From: Cupriavidus respiraculi | GTDB lineage: Bacteria > Pseudomonadota > Gammaproteobacteria > Burkholderiales > Burkholderiaceae | Length of the DNA: 64,000 bases | Direction of reading: 5' to 3' | Assembly (NCBI RefSeq): GCF_914271545.1 | Contig: NZ_CAJZAH010000001.1 | Location: 1,116,001-1,180,000 of the forward strand | Part shown: piece after piece, positions 52,779-61,647 of the stretch | How positions within the stretch are numbered: the stretch's first letter is position 1 | Layout: each line of letters opens with the position of its first letter | Translations under genes and position numbers: made by a program | The notes under the pieces: generated by a model | Databases searched by the model: none | What the model saw: the letters and a program-made list of their open reading frames with translations, nothing else | Told to the model about the DNA's origin: nothing

Positions 52779-55700
52779 CTAAAACCGCCAACGCACCCCA
52801 ACCGTGCCCGTGTGGTCCCGATTGCCGCCACCAAGCTGCCCCGTATATCGCAGCCCGAGCGTCGCCGTTCGAGAAATTGCGATATCGGCGCGCAGCTCCG
52901 CCAGGGCCGCGTTGCGGGCGATGGGCGCGCCGGTGACGGTGAATGGCTGGCTGCCATCGAACGCCAGCGTGGTGGATGGATTGACGTCGCCAAACGCATG
53001 GCGCCAGCCAGCCCCGGCGTAGAACGCCACGTCGGTGTCGCCAAGCTGGATGCGCGTGCTGCTACGCAGGCCCAGGGTCGTGGTGGTCAGCGTGTTGCGG
53101 TCGCCGGGGCTGTGCAGGGCCGCCGAGCCGCCAGTCTCCGCGAAGCTGCGCGTGCGCGTATCGCTCCATGCCACGCCGGCGTAGGGCTCGAGCTGCGTTG
53201 CCGCCGAGACCGGCATGGCGAAACTTGCCTCGGTGAAGACCTGCGCCGTGCTCGCGTGGTAGTTCGCGCTCAGTGATTGCGCCATGCCGCTGCCCAGGCT
53301 GGCCTGGCGGTCAGTGTCGGCGTCGTGCCAGCTGTAGGCGGTGCCGAACAGCCATTTGAGCTTGCCACCCCCAAATGCGAAGGCCCGGCCGCCATACAGC
53401 GTGGCGCTGTAGGAGTCGGTAATGGCGCGCGACGATCGGTCGTCGACGCGCAGCGTGCTGTTGGCGTAGCCGAATGCGCCGCCAATGCGCCAGCCGTTCC
53501 CCACCGCGCCGTCGCCGCCGAGGTAGAAGCCGCCGGCCTGCTGCCGCACGCGCGCCGCGTTGCCGTCGCCGTCGAAAGTCTGCCAGTTGCCTAGCACTTC
53601 GACCCAGAGCGGCTGGGCGGCCGACACCGGCAGTGCGGCCGCGGGCAGCGGGCCGTTGAGCTGGGCGATCGGCGCGCCGGGCAACAGGCCCGCGGACAGG
53701 TTGTCCCGCAGGTGGGTCAGCGGCACGGCACGTGCGCCGCCCGCCAACGTCATCAGTCCGTTCGTCACGCTGGCATGCGCCTCGCCGGACAGGCTGTTGA
53801 AGACCGCTGGCGGCGCACCCGCCGGCAGCGTCACGATGGCTTCATGGAGCGCGTTGCTGTCGGGCAGCGACTCCAGCGCGTTGGCCACTGCGCGCTGGTT
53901 GTTCGTCACGGCCGCATCCGCAAACCGGATCGGTCGCACCACACCGCCTCCCGTGCCACCGTTGCCTTCACCGTCCCCGCCGCCAGTGCCCGGATCGGCC
54001 GGGCTCACCGGGTCGACCACCTGCTTGCGCTGCAGGGCCAGCGTGACTTCATTGGCGCCGTAGGTCAGGGTCGGATCGAGAAACGCGTAGTTAGAACTCA
54101 CCGAGGCGAAGCGGCCCTGCATCGCGCCCGCAGTGAGAATGCTGTAGCGGCGCGTTGATGCGAAATTGCCCTCCGGCCCCACATGGAGCACCGCGCCACC
54201 CAGTGTGGCGGTGCCGGTGACCAACACGCGGTCGCTGGCGCTGGAGTCCGGGTCGGCCTCGACCAGATAGGTCGAGCCGGCGTCGAGCCGCAGGTCGCCG
54301 TTCACGGTCAGCGTGCCGATGGAATTGCCCGGCGCCAACGTGCCGCCCGCGGCGATCACGGTGCTGCCCACACTCCCGTTGCCGGCCAGCGTCGCGCCGC
54401 TGTAGATGTCCACGGCGCCGGCCACGCTGCCGTTGACGACCAGCGTGCCGCCGTTCACCTGCGTGGCGCCGGTATAGGTGTTGGTCCCAGCGAGCGTCAG
54501 CGTGCCGGCACCGATCTTGACCAGCCCACCACCGGTGCCGCCGCCCGGGCCACCGTCCTCGATCATGCCGCTGACGGTCGTGCTGCTGTTGTCGCTGCCC
54601 ACGGTCAATTGATTGCGGCCCAGCAGGAAGCGCCCGGCCCCGGCAATGGAAGCGGCCGTCAGCCGGTTGTTGAACGCGGGGCCGTTCGTGCCCGAGAAAT
54701 CGACCGTGCCGCCCGCATTGGCAACCAGCACGGCATTGCCCGGCGTGCTCCAGCCCCGGAATTCGGTGAGGCTGCCACTATGGGTGGTGACATGGCTGTT
54801 CCCGCCACTGCTGCCGTCCTGAAACGACATGATCCCGCCGCTGTTGACGATGGTGGCATCGGCGGCCGTACTGCTGCCCAGCAGGTAGGTATAGCCGCCG
54901 TAGTTGGTCACCTGAGCATTGCCGAGCGTGCCGGCGTCATACAACTCGATGTAGCCGCCGCGGTTCTCGATCTGCCGCCCTCCCAGGTCGAATCCGCCTT
55001 TCATCTGCAGCGTCGCGCTGCCGTCAGCGCTGATCGGGCCGCTGCTGCCCAGCGCGCCGGGCACGTTGGCGACCAGTATGCCGCCGTTGACGTGGGTGCC
55101 GCCGGCGAAGGTGTTCACGCCGTTTACTTCCATCGTTCCCGCCCCGGTCTTCGTCAAGCTGCCCGGGCCGTCGATGACGCCGTTGTGCGCAAATACGCCG
55201 CTTGTCACTTCAAAGGTGCCGCCGCCGGTGCCCAGCGTGGTCGCGCGTCCAGTGGACAGTGTCGCGCCGGTTCGCAGCGTGCCGCCATCGAGGCCGAGCG
55301 TGCCGCCCGCCGCCCCGAGGCCGGCGTCCGTGGAAATCGCCAGCGTGCCGCCATGGATCTGCCAGCTGGTGGTCGCGGAGGTGGTTCCTGTCAGCGTCCA
55401 TACCGACCCGCCGATCTTCTCGAAATGCTCGAAACCGCGGTAGGTGCCTCCCACGTCGAAGCGGCTCACGAGGAACCCGTCGAGGCCGTCGTCCCCCGCC
55501 AGCACGAATGTGTCGCTCGTGCCGTAGGCATCGATGGGGCCCACGCTGCTGCCCCGCCAGTGTTCGAAACGGTTGGTACCACCCGTAAACCGGACGGCCG
55601 CAACGTCGGCGCCCCCCGAATAGATAATCCCTTTGTTGACGATGGTCAGGTTGCTGCCGACCACGCCGGTGCCGCCGCTGCCGGCGGTGCCATTGGCGAC

Positions 55701-56660
55701 GGTGGACGCGTCCGCATTCACCCCCCCAGCCCCGCCGACGCCGCCCTGGCCGCCGCGGACAATGCCTTCGTTGATCAGCGTCGAGCCGTTGGCCAGTTCC
55801 ATGCCATTGCCGCCCTTACCGCCATTGCCGCCCCTGCTCCCGTAGTAGTAGACGCCGAAGTCTCCACCGCGGCCACCCGCGCCGCCGTTGCCTCCGAACA
55901 CCAGCGCTCCGCTGCCAACATGCACGGTGGTCGCGCTACCCACCGACATGCCGACGCCACCGTCACCGCCCGCGCCGGCGCCCACGGTATCCGCAATGTC
56001 TTTCGATCCCCCTCCGTTCCCGCCATTGCCCCCCAAGCCGCCGAACACACTGACGCCTGCCACCGCAATGGCCCCCCCGCCGCCGTGGATCAGGCCGTAC
56101 CCGCCCCCTCCGCCCCCACCGCCGCCGCCCATATAGTCGTTCGGCAAACCTGTCGGAGCCAAGCCGCCATCGCCCCCCTTGCCGCCAAAGCCGCCTTGCA
56201 CGTAAGTTGAAATAGTGACCGGCGCGGTGCCCAATACCACGCCATCCGCGCCGCCCCCGCCCCCGCCGCCGCCGGAGCTCTGGAAAAAGTTGTCATCGAA
56301 GACGCCGTTGCTGCCGTTGCCTCCATGTCCACCGGGCCCGACGCCCGCGGTGCCCCCTCCGGGAACGGGCATGGGTTGGCCGTCGATGACCCCGCCTCTG
56401 CCCCCCGCCGCCCCGCGTGCCCCGCCACCGCCGCCCGTGCCGTCGCCATAGGGCACCGGATTTCCATCCATGCCGGCCATGCCTGGGAAGACGCCGCCGA
56501 TACCACCGGGCAAATAGAAGTCGAAGCCCCCACCGCCGCCGTTGCCGCCAGCGGCCTGCGCCAGCGGCGTGGCTACGGAGATCATGAGGATGGAAACGGC
56601 GCGAGCAATGGCGCGCAGGCCCGGCTGCCCGCCGGCGGTGACCCTGGAGTGTTTTTTCAT
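52779..56660 (-). CDS. Glycine-rich autotransporter (type Va) with beta-barrel domain
   Basis: Large surface protein, 1293 aa. A signal peptide ends near residue 37 (LAQAAGG). Residues 38-330 are Gly-rich with GGxGG runs and look like PE_PGRS proteins. A central beta-helix passenger has autotransporter-associated repeats (TLTLAGTNTYTGATQVNGGTL near 735) and VIAAGGTLAPGNSIGTLTV. The C-terminal 270 residues form the barrel and end in the terminal Phe motif VGVRWRF. It probably secretes its passenger to the cell surface, for adhesion or aggregation. No ESPR is seen. Confidence 0.88.
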   Translation of the reverse strand: MKKHSRVTAGGQPGLRAIARAVSILMISVATPLAQAAGGNGGGGGFDFYLPGGIGGVFPGMAGMDGNPVPYGDGTGGGGGARGAAGGRGGVIDGQPMPVPGGGTAGVGPGGHGGNGSNGVFDDNFFQSSGGGGGGGGADGVVLGTAPVTISTYVQGGFGGKGGDGGLAPTGLPNDYMGGGGGGGGGGYGLIHGGGGAIAVAGVSVFGGLGGNGGNGGGSKDIADTVGAGAGGDGGVGMSVGSATTVHVGSGALVFGGNGGAGGRGGDFGVYYYGSRGGNGGKGGNGMELANGSTLINEGIVRGGQGGVGGAGGVNADASTVANGTAGSGGTGVVGSNLTIVNKGIIYSGGADVAAVRFTGGTNRFEHWRGSSVGPIDAYGTSDTFVLAGDDGLDGFLVSRFDVGGTYRGFEHFEKIGGSVWTLTGTTSATTSWQIHGGTLAISTDAGLGAAGGTLGLDGGTLRTGATLSTGRATTLGTGGGTFEVTSGVFAHNGVIDGPGSLTKTGAGTMEVNGVNTFAGGTHVNGGILVANVPGALGSSGPISADGSATLQMKGGFDLGGRQIENRGGYIELYDAGTLGNAQVTNYGGYTYLLGSSTAADATIVNSGGIMSFQDGSSGGNSHVTTHSGSLTEFRGWSTPGNAVLVANAGGTVDFSGTNGPAFNNRLTAASIAGAGRFLLGRNQLTVGSDNSSTTVSGMIEDGGPGGGTGGGLVKIGAGTLTLAGTNTYTGATQVNGGTLVVNGSVAGAVDIYSGATLAGNGSVGSTVIAAGGTLAPGNSIGTLTVNGDLRLDAGSTYLVEADPDSSASDRVLVTGTATLGGAVLHVGPEGNFASTRRYSILTAGAMQGRFASVSSNYAFLDPTLTYGANEVTLALQRKQVVDPVSPADPGTGGGDGEGNGGTGGGVVRPIRFADAAVTNNQRAVANALESLPDSNALHEAIVTLPAGAPPAVFNSLSGEAHASVTNGLMTLAGGARAVPLTHLRDNLSAGLLPGAPIAQLNGPLPAAALPVSAAQPLWVEVLGNWQTFDGDGNAARVRQQAGGFYLGGDGAVGNGWRIGGAFGYANSTLRVDDRSSRAITDSYSATLYGGRAFAFGGGKLKWLFGTAYSWHDADTDRQASLGSGMAQSLSANYHASTAQVFTEASFAMPVSAATQLEPYAGVAWSDTRTRSFAETGGSAALHSPGDRNTLTTTTLGLRSSTRIQLGDTDVAFYAGAGWRHAFGDVNPSTTLAFDGSQPFTVTGAPIARNAALAELRADIAISRTATLGLRYTGQLGGGNRDHTGTVGVRWRF

Positions 56661-57230
56661 GCGTTATCTTGCCGGCTTGGCCGACGCCCCGTTTTTTGTC
56701 AGGTGGCCGGGGCACATTGGTGCCATGGCTCACGTTCGCATTTCTTATGGATGTCCGACGACTTGACGCCGGCGGCCTTACCGAATCGGATTCTCGCAAA
56801 TAGCGGAATTGATGGAAATGCGGGGATGGGGACGGTTGGCCTTAAAACAACGGAGGCAATTGCCAGGGCCGGGCTTGGCGATATTGGCTCGGGGATGCGC
56901 AAATCTATAGCGCCGACAACGAGTCCAGAGCGAGAGGCGACAACCCGAATCGCTTATTGGGACGCCCGCTTCCAGCCGCCATCGAGAATGATGGCACTGG
57001 CCACGATCCAATATGGCTGGCGCGCAAGCGCATACCGCCCGGGAAACGGGCGGTATGAAAAGGAAATGGCGCTGACAGTGGATGCGACGTAGAGAAATGA
57101 TATGGAGATATTGGCCACGTTCTTGACTGGGCGAAAGGCGAATCCCGCCCAGTCGATCGCGCGCCCCCCCTACGGTACTTTTCTCCGTTGGAACCTCGAT
57201 GAGCTCTCCCGGAGAGCCGGAAAACGCTCC
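56661..57230. other. Intergenic region of 570 bp
   Basis: The gap lies between the autotransporter start (leftward) and the FAH-family gene stop (leftward). It contains an 11-bp hairpin at 57031-57057 (CATACCGCCCG with CGGGCGGTATG, loop GGAAA). A short minus-strand open stretch ends at 56954 (IVASAIILDGGWK), possibly a gene remnant. The autotransporter promoter should be here, but I cannot place it with confidence. Confidence 0.4.
57031..57057. other. Hairpin-forming inverted repeat
   Basis: A perfect 11-bp stem with a 5-base GGAAA loop lies in the intergenic region. The + strand continues with AAAA and the minus strand with a GC-rich stretch, so it lacks the T-run of an intrinsic terminator in either direction. 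It is about 170 bp downstream of the FAH-family stop. Confidence 0.4.
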
Positions 57231-58004
57231 TCACCCCCTCACATGATTCACCAGCGACCCAATGGCCTCGATGGTGACCTCCACCACCGCCCCATCCTTC
57301 ATCGACCCCACCCCCAACGACGTCCCGCACGCGATCACATCCCCGGGCATCAACGTCACGTCCTGCGAAATCCGGCTGACCTGCTCCTCGGGCGAGAAAA
57401 TCATGTCGCTCAACGGATAGTTCTGCCGCTCCACCCCGTCCAGCCGCGTCACCACACTGGCGTTGGGCCAGTCCAGTTCGGTAACGATGGCCGGCCCCAG
57501 GCAGCCGAAGGTGTCGAAGCCCTTGGCGCGGCACCACTGCGGAAAATTCGGGTCTTCGCCGATCAGTTCCGCCGCGGTCACGTCGTTGACGATGGTGTAG
57601 CCGAAGATATGGCTGGCGGCCTCGCCGACCGGTACGTTGCGGCTCTTGCGGCCGATGACGATGCCGAGCTCGCCCTCGTAGACGATCTTGCCGCCGTAGC
57701 TCTTGGGGCGTTCGATGGCGTCGCCGGGCCCGGCGAGCGAGGTCGCGGGCTTGATCAGGAACAGCGGATGCAGCGGCACGGGCTTTTCGAGCTTGCGGGC
57801 GAGCGCGTGGAAGTTGTTCCACAGCGCGACGATCTTGGCCGGCTGGCACGGGCTTAGCAGTTGCAGCCCTTCGCGCGCATGCGTGGCGCCCGTGGGGCTC
57901 GGGTCCTCGTAGCCCGGGCCGTCGTATTCCACCACGCGCTTGCCGTCGATCTGGCCGAAGCGCGCGCGCCCGTCGGCTCCCAGGTAGCGAATCCAGGTCT
58001 GCAC
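57231..58004 (-). CDS. Fumarylacetoacetate-hydrolase family protein
   Basis: FAH-family hydrolase or decarboxylase of 257 aa (HpcE/YcgM type, not the true fumarylacetoacetase). The metal-binding Glu region is KIVYEGELGIVIG near residue 105, with NDVTAAELIGEDPNFPQW and PGDVIACGTSLGVG later. It starts at GTG 58004 with a GGGGGAG ribosome site. Last gene of the ThDP/Frc operon, 127 bp after the synthetase. Such enzymes act on 2-oxo acids or acylpyruvates, so it may process a downstream keto acid. Confidence 0.83.
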   Translation of the reverse strand: MQTWIRYLGADGRARFGQIDGKRVVEYDGPGYEDPSPTGATHAREGLQLLSPCQPAKIVALWNNFHALARKLEKPVPLHPLFLIKPATSLAGPGDAIERPKSYGGKIVYEGELGIVIGRKSRNVPVGEAASHIFGYTIVNDVTAAELIGEDPNFPQWCRAKGFDTFGCLGPAIVTELDWPNASVVTRLDGVERQNYPLSDMIFSPEEQVSRISQDVTLMPGDVIACGTSLGVGSMKDGAVVEVTIEAIGSLVNHVRG

Positions 58005-58131
58005 GGTTGTTCTCCCCCTTCGCACGAGGGCCGCGTCTTGCGGCTGGCCTCGTGATCTCTCGGACGGACACGGGCACTGGCCGCGCCCGTGTCCCCTCCC
58101 CTTTTCAGTCGTGGCGATCGCTATGCCGCCT

Positions 58132-60261
58132 TCAGATCTTGCCGGCTCCCCGCGCCCACTTGTACTTGGCGCCCAGCACCGCCACCGGGATTTCGGTGGA
58201 GTATGCGTAGGCCGGCACGCCGTTCGCGTACAGGTGTTCCGCGGCTTCCTCCACCTGTACGTCGCCCGCAAGCGAGGCGACGATGGGCTTCTCGATGCCG
58301 CGCGCGGCCATCTCTTCCTTGACCTCGATCACGAGCTGCGCGAAGACCATCGGCGGGGTGATGATGGTGTGCCAGTAGCCGAGGATGATCGCGTGGATGC
58401 GCGGATCCTCCATGCCCAGCCGCAGCGTGTTCTTGTAGGTCGACGGCGGCTCGCCGCCGGTGATGTCCACGGGGTTGCCGGCGGCGCCGAACGGGGGGAT
58501 GAACTTGCGGAAGGCGGCGTCAAGGTCTTCGGGCATGGTCATCAGCGACAGGCCGTTGTCGACGCAGGCGTCCGACAGCAACACGCCCGAGCCGCCGGCG
58601 CCGGTGATGATCACCACGTTCTCGCCCTTGGGCGTGGGCAGCTTCGGAATGCCGCGCGCATATTCAAGCAGGTCGCGCAGCGAGCGCGCGCGGATCACGC
58701 CGCACTGCTTGAACACGTCTTCGTAGATGCGGTCGTTGCCCGCCAGCGCGCCGGTGTGCGAGCTTGCGGCGCGCGCGCCGAGGCTGGTACGGCCGGCCTT
58801 GAGCACCACCACCGGCTTGACCTTGGAGACGCGCCGCGCGGCTTCCGCGAAGGCGCGGCCGTCCTTCAGGTCCTCGCAATGCTGGGCGATGATCTCGGTG
58901 TTCTCGTCCTGCTCGAAGAAGGTGAGCAGATCGTCTTCGTCGATATCGGACTTGTTGCCCAGGCCGACGATGGCGGAAACGCCCATCTTGGCGGAGCGCG
59001 AGAAGCCAATGATGGCCATGCCGATGCCGCCCGACTGCGACGACAGCGCGGCCTTGCCCTTGACGTCATAAGGCGTGCAGAACGTGGCGCACAGGTTCTT
59101 GGGCGTGTAGTAGAAGCCGTAGATGTTCGGGCCCATCAGCCGGATATTGTGCTTGCGGGCGATGGCGACGATTTCTTCCTGCCCTTCCACGTTGCCCGTC
59201 TCGGCGAAGCCCGACGGGATCAGCACCGCACCGGGAATGCCCTTGCGGCCCACCTCTTCCAGCGCCTGCGCCACCAGCTTGGCGGGAATCGCGAACACGG
59301 CCACGTCGACGTTGCCCGGCACGTCCAGCACGCTCTTGTAGGCGGTCATGCCCATGATCTCGCCGGCCTTGGGGTGGATCGGAAAGATCTGTCCCTGGTA
59401 GCCGCCGTTGATCAGGTTCTTCATCACGGAATTGCCGATCTTGCCGTCCTCGGCCGAGGCGCCGATCACCGCGACCGTGTCGGGGCGCATGATGCGGTTC
59501 ATCTGCGTGACGATCTCTTCCTGGCTCGGCCGATAGCGCTCGGGCTGCGCGGCGAAATCCACCACGATGCGCACGTCGGCGGCGATCGCGCCGTCCTTGC
59601 TGGCGAACACGGGGTTCAGGTCCAGCTCGGAGATTTCCGGGAAGTCGGAGATCAGCTCGGACACCCGCTGGATCATGCTGGCCAGCGCCTCCCGGTTCAC
59701 CGGGTCCGCGCCACGCACGCCCTTGAGGATGTCGGCCGCGGCGATGCCGTCGAGCATCGACAGCGCGTCTTCCTGCGAGGCCGGGGCCAGGCGGAACGTA
59801 ATGTCCTTGAGCACCTCGACCAGCACGCCGCCCAGGCCGAAAGCCACCAGCTTGCCGAACGACGGATCGGTGACGGCGCCGATGATGACTTCCTGTCCGC
59901 CGCCGATCATCTGCTGGACCTGCACGCCGAGGATGTTGGCGTTGGGGTCGTACTTCTTGGCGTTCTCGACGATGGTCCGGTAGCCGGCCTCCACGTCGGC
60001 TTCGGTCTTCAGGCCCACCAGCACGCCGCCGGCCTCGGTCTTGTGCAGGATCTCCGGCGAGACGATCTTCATCACCACCGGGAAGCCCATCTGCGTGGCC
60101 AGCTCCACCGCATTGCTCGGACTCTTGGCCACGCCCTCGCCCGGCACCGCGATGCCATACGCATCGCACACCAGCTTGCCCTCGGGCGCGGTCAGCGCGC
60201 TGCGTCCTTCTTCCTTTACGGCGGCGAGGATCTTCCGCACCGCGTCCTTGTTGTGTGCCAT
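58132..60261 (-). CDS. Acyl-CoA synthetase (NDP-forming), fused ATP-grasp and CoA-binding domains
   Basis: ADP-forming acetate/acyl-CoA synthetase family protein, 709 aa. The N-terminal 230 residues are the ATP-grasp (beta-like) half (KIVSPEILHKTEAGGVLVGL), followed by the CoA-binding and ligase (alpha-like) half (DTVAVIGASAEDGKIGNSV). The phosphohistidine loop ASSHTGALAG is intact near residue 502. It interconverts an acyl-CoA and free acid with ATP formation or use. Third gene of the ThDP/Frc operon, 113 bp after the CoA-transferase. Confidence 0.87.
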   Translation of the reverse strand: MAHNKDAVRKILAAVKEEGRSALTAPEGKLVCDAYGIAVPGEGVAKSPSNAVELATQMGFPVVMKIVSPEILHKTEAGGVLVGLKTEADVEAGYRTIVENAKKYDPNANILGVQVQQMIGGGQEVIIGAVTDPSFGKLVAFGLGGVLVEVLKDITFRLAPASQEDALSMLDGIAAADILKGVRGADPVNREALASMIQRVSELISDFPEISELDLNPVFASKDGAIAADVRIVVDFAAQPERYRPSQEEIVTQMNRIMRPDTVAVIGASAEDGKIGNSVMKNLINGGYQGQIFPIHPKAGEIMGMTAYKSVLDVPGNVDVAVFAIPAKLVAQALEEVGRKGIPGAVLIPSGFAETGNVEGQEEIVAIARKHNIRLMGPNIYGFYYTPKNLCATFCTPYDVKGKAALSSQSGGIGMAIIGFSRSAKMGVSAIVGLGNKSDIDEDDLLTFFEQDENTEIIAQHCEDLKDGRAFAEAARRVSKVKPVVVLKAGRTSLGARAASSHTGALAGNDRIYEDVFKQCGVIRARSLRDLLEYARGIPKLPTPKGENVVIITGAGGSGVLLSDACVDNGLSLMTMPEDLDAAFRKFIPPFGAAGNPVDITGGEPPSTYKNTLRLGMEDPRIHAIILGYWHTIITPPMVFAQLVIEVKEEMAARGIEKPIVASLAGDVQVEEAAEHLYANGVPAYAYSTEIPVAVLGAKYKWARGAGKI

Positions 60262-60374
60262 GTCAGGCCTCCATCAGATTCGTGGAATGCATTGGGGCTG
60301 GCCCGCCGCGCGCGAGGGCGCGGGGGCCCGCAGACTTCACCGGAAAAAACGTGCAAGCGGCGGCGTGCGCCGTA

Positions 60375-61604
60375 TCAGACCGCGCCGGCGGCGCGCAGCG
60401 CCTCGATCTGCGCCGGCGTGCGGCCCAGCCATTCGAGGATGTCGCGCGTGTGCTCGCCCAGCAGCGGCGAGCGCTCGACCTCCACCGGCGAGGCCGACAG
60501 ATTGATCGGGCAGCCCAACTGCACATAGCGCCCGCGCTCGGGATGATCCAGCTCGACCAGGTAGCCGCGGTCGTACATCGACTGGTCCTCGATCAGGTCC
60601 TTCATCGAGAGGATCGGGCCACACGGCACATCGACCTCGTTCAGGGCCTGCATCACTTCGAGCTTGCCCATCGTGCGCGTCCACTTCTCGATGATGGAGA
60701 AGCATTCCTCCAGGCATTTGAGGCGCGCCTCGGGCGTGGCGAACTGCTCGTGGGTGATCAGGTCCTCGCGGCCGCACAGGCGCATCAGCGGCTCCCAGCC
60801 CTGCGGCTGGACGATGACGTAGACGTAGTCATTGGGGCCACCGGGGGCGCAGCGCAGCGCGGCGCCGGGCTGGCCGCCGCCCGAGGCATTGCCCGCGCGC
60901 GGCACGAAGTCGCCGAACTCCTTGTTGGGATACTCGCGCAGCGGTCCCGCCGCCAGTCGCTGCTGGTCGCGCAGCTTGACGCGGCACAGGTTCAGCACCG
61001 AGTCCTGCATCGCCACCTCGACGCGCTGGCCGCGGCCTGTCTTCTCCCGGTGCAGCAGCGCGGCCAGGATGCCGACCACGCAGTGCACGCCGGTGCCCGA
61101 ATCGCCGATCTGCGCGCCCGTCACGGTGGGCGTGCCGTCGGCGAAGCCGGTCGTCGACGCGGAGCCGCCCATGCATTGCGCGACGTTCTCGTAGGCCTTG
61201 CAGTCCGCGTACGGGCCGGGACCGAAGCCCTTGATGGAGGAATAGATCAGGCGCGGGTTGATCGTCTGCAGGCGATCCCAGTCGAAGCCCGCGCGGTCGA
61301 GCACGCCGGGGCCGAAGTTCTCGACCAGCACGTCGCATCTGGCGACCAGTTCCTCCAGCACGGCCTTGCCCTCGGCCGTCTTCATGTTCAGCGTCAGGCT
61401 GCGCTTGTTGGAGTTCAGCATGGTGAAGTACAGGCTGTCCGCGTTGGGCACATCCCGCAGCTGGCTTCGCGTGATGTCCCCCCGCCCCGGCAGCTCCACC
61501 TTGATGACATCCGCGCCCAGCCACGCCATCAACTGCGTGGCCGACGGGCCTGCCTGCACATGCGTCATATCGAGAATGCGCACACCTTCCAGTGCTTTGC
61601 TCAT
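60375..61604 (-). CDS. frc: Formyl-CoA:oxalate CoA-transferase family protein (Frc/YfdW type)
   Basis: Class III CoA-transferase of 409 aa, closely following Frc. It has [20 protein letters not shown] at the start, the catalytic Asp168 in IGDSGTGVH, the glycine loop [10 protein letters not shown], and long shared stretches such as [15 protein letters not shown]. Position 48 is Gln, as in E. coli YfdW, not the Trp of Oxalobacter Frc. It would move CoA from formyl-CoA to an acid such as oxalate, releasing formate. It sits 43 bp after the ThDP enzyme. The acid acceptor is unproven here because no typical oxalyl-CoA decarboxylase is adjacent. Confidence 0.83.
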   Translation of the reverse strand: MSKALEGVRILDMTHVQAGPSATQLMAWLGADVIKVELPGRGDITRSQLRDVPNADSLYFTMLNSNKRSLTLNMKTAEGKAVLEELVARCDVLVENFGPGVLDRAGFDWDRLQTINPRLIYSSIKGFGPGPYADCKAYENVAQCMGGSASTTGFADGTPTVTGAQIGDSGTGVHCVVGILAALLHREKTGRGQRVEVAMQDSVLNLCRVKLRDQQRLAAGPLREYPNKEFGDFVPRAGNASGGGQPGAALRCAPGGPNDYVYVIVQPQGWEPLMRLCGREDLITHEQFATPEARLKCLEECFSIIEKWTRTMGKLEVMQALNEVDVPCGPILSMKDLIEDQSMYDRGYLVELDHPERGRYVQLGCPINLSASPVEVERSPLLGEHTRDILEWLGRTPAQIEALRAAGAV

Positions 61605-61647
61605 GGCGTTGTCTCCTCGCCCTCGTCGATCTTTGTGGGATGGGTGA

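Noticed and set aside
54183-56210. 675-codon open frame antisense to the autotransporter
   Set aside because: It is the mirror of Gly-rich GGC/GGN codons, gives a His/Arg/Ala-rich low-complexity translation and lacks any motif; the minus-strand autotransporter has signal peptide and barrel motifs.
54100-56500. CRISPR-like or tandem DNA repeat array
   Set aside because: The repetition comes from Gly-rich codons in the passenger; units are irregular and have no conserved repeat-spacer structure.
57031-57057. Intrinsic terminator of the FAH-family operon
   Set aside because: The stem is good but there is no T-run after it in the direction of transcription; it is listed only as a hairpin.
56954-57060. 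Gene remnant reading IVASAIILDGGWK on the minus strand
   Set aside because: It loosely recalls a short-chain dehydrogenase C-terminus, but it is about 35 codons without further support, so it is not called as a pseudogene.
58111-60528. 805-codon open frame antisense to the acyl-CoA synthetase
   Set aside because: A shadow of third-position GC bias: the translation is rich in His, Arg and Asp without domains, while the minus strand encodes a complete synthetase.
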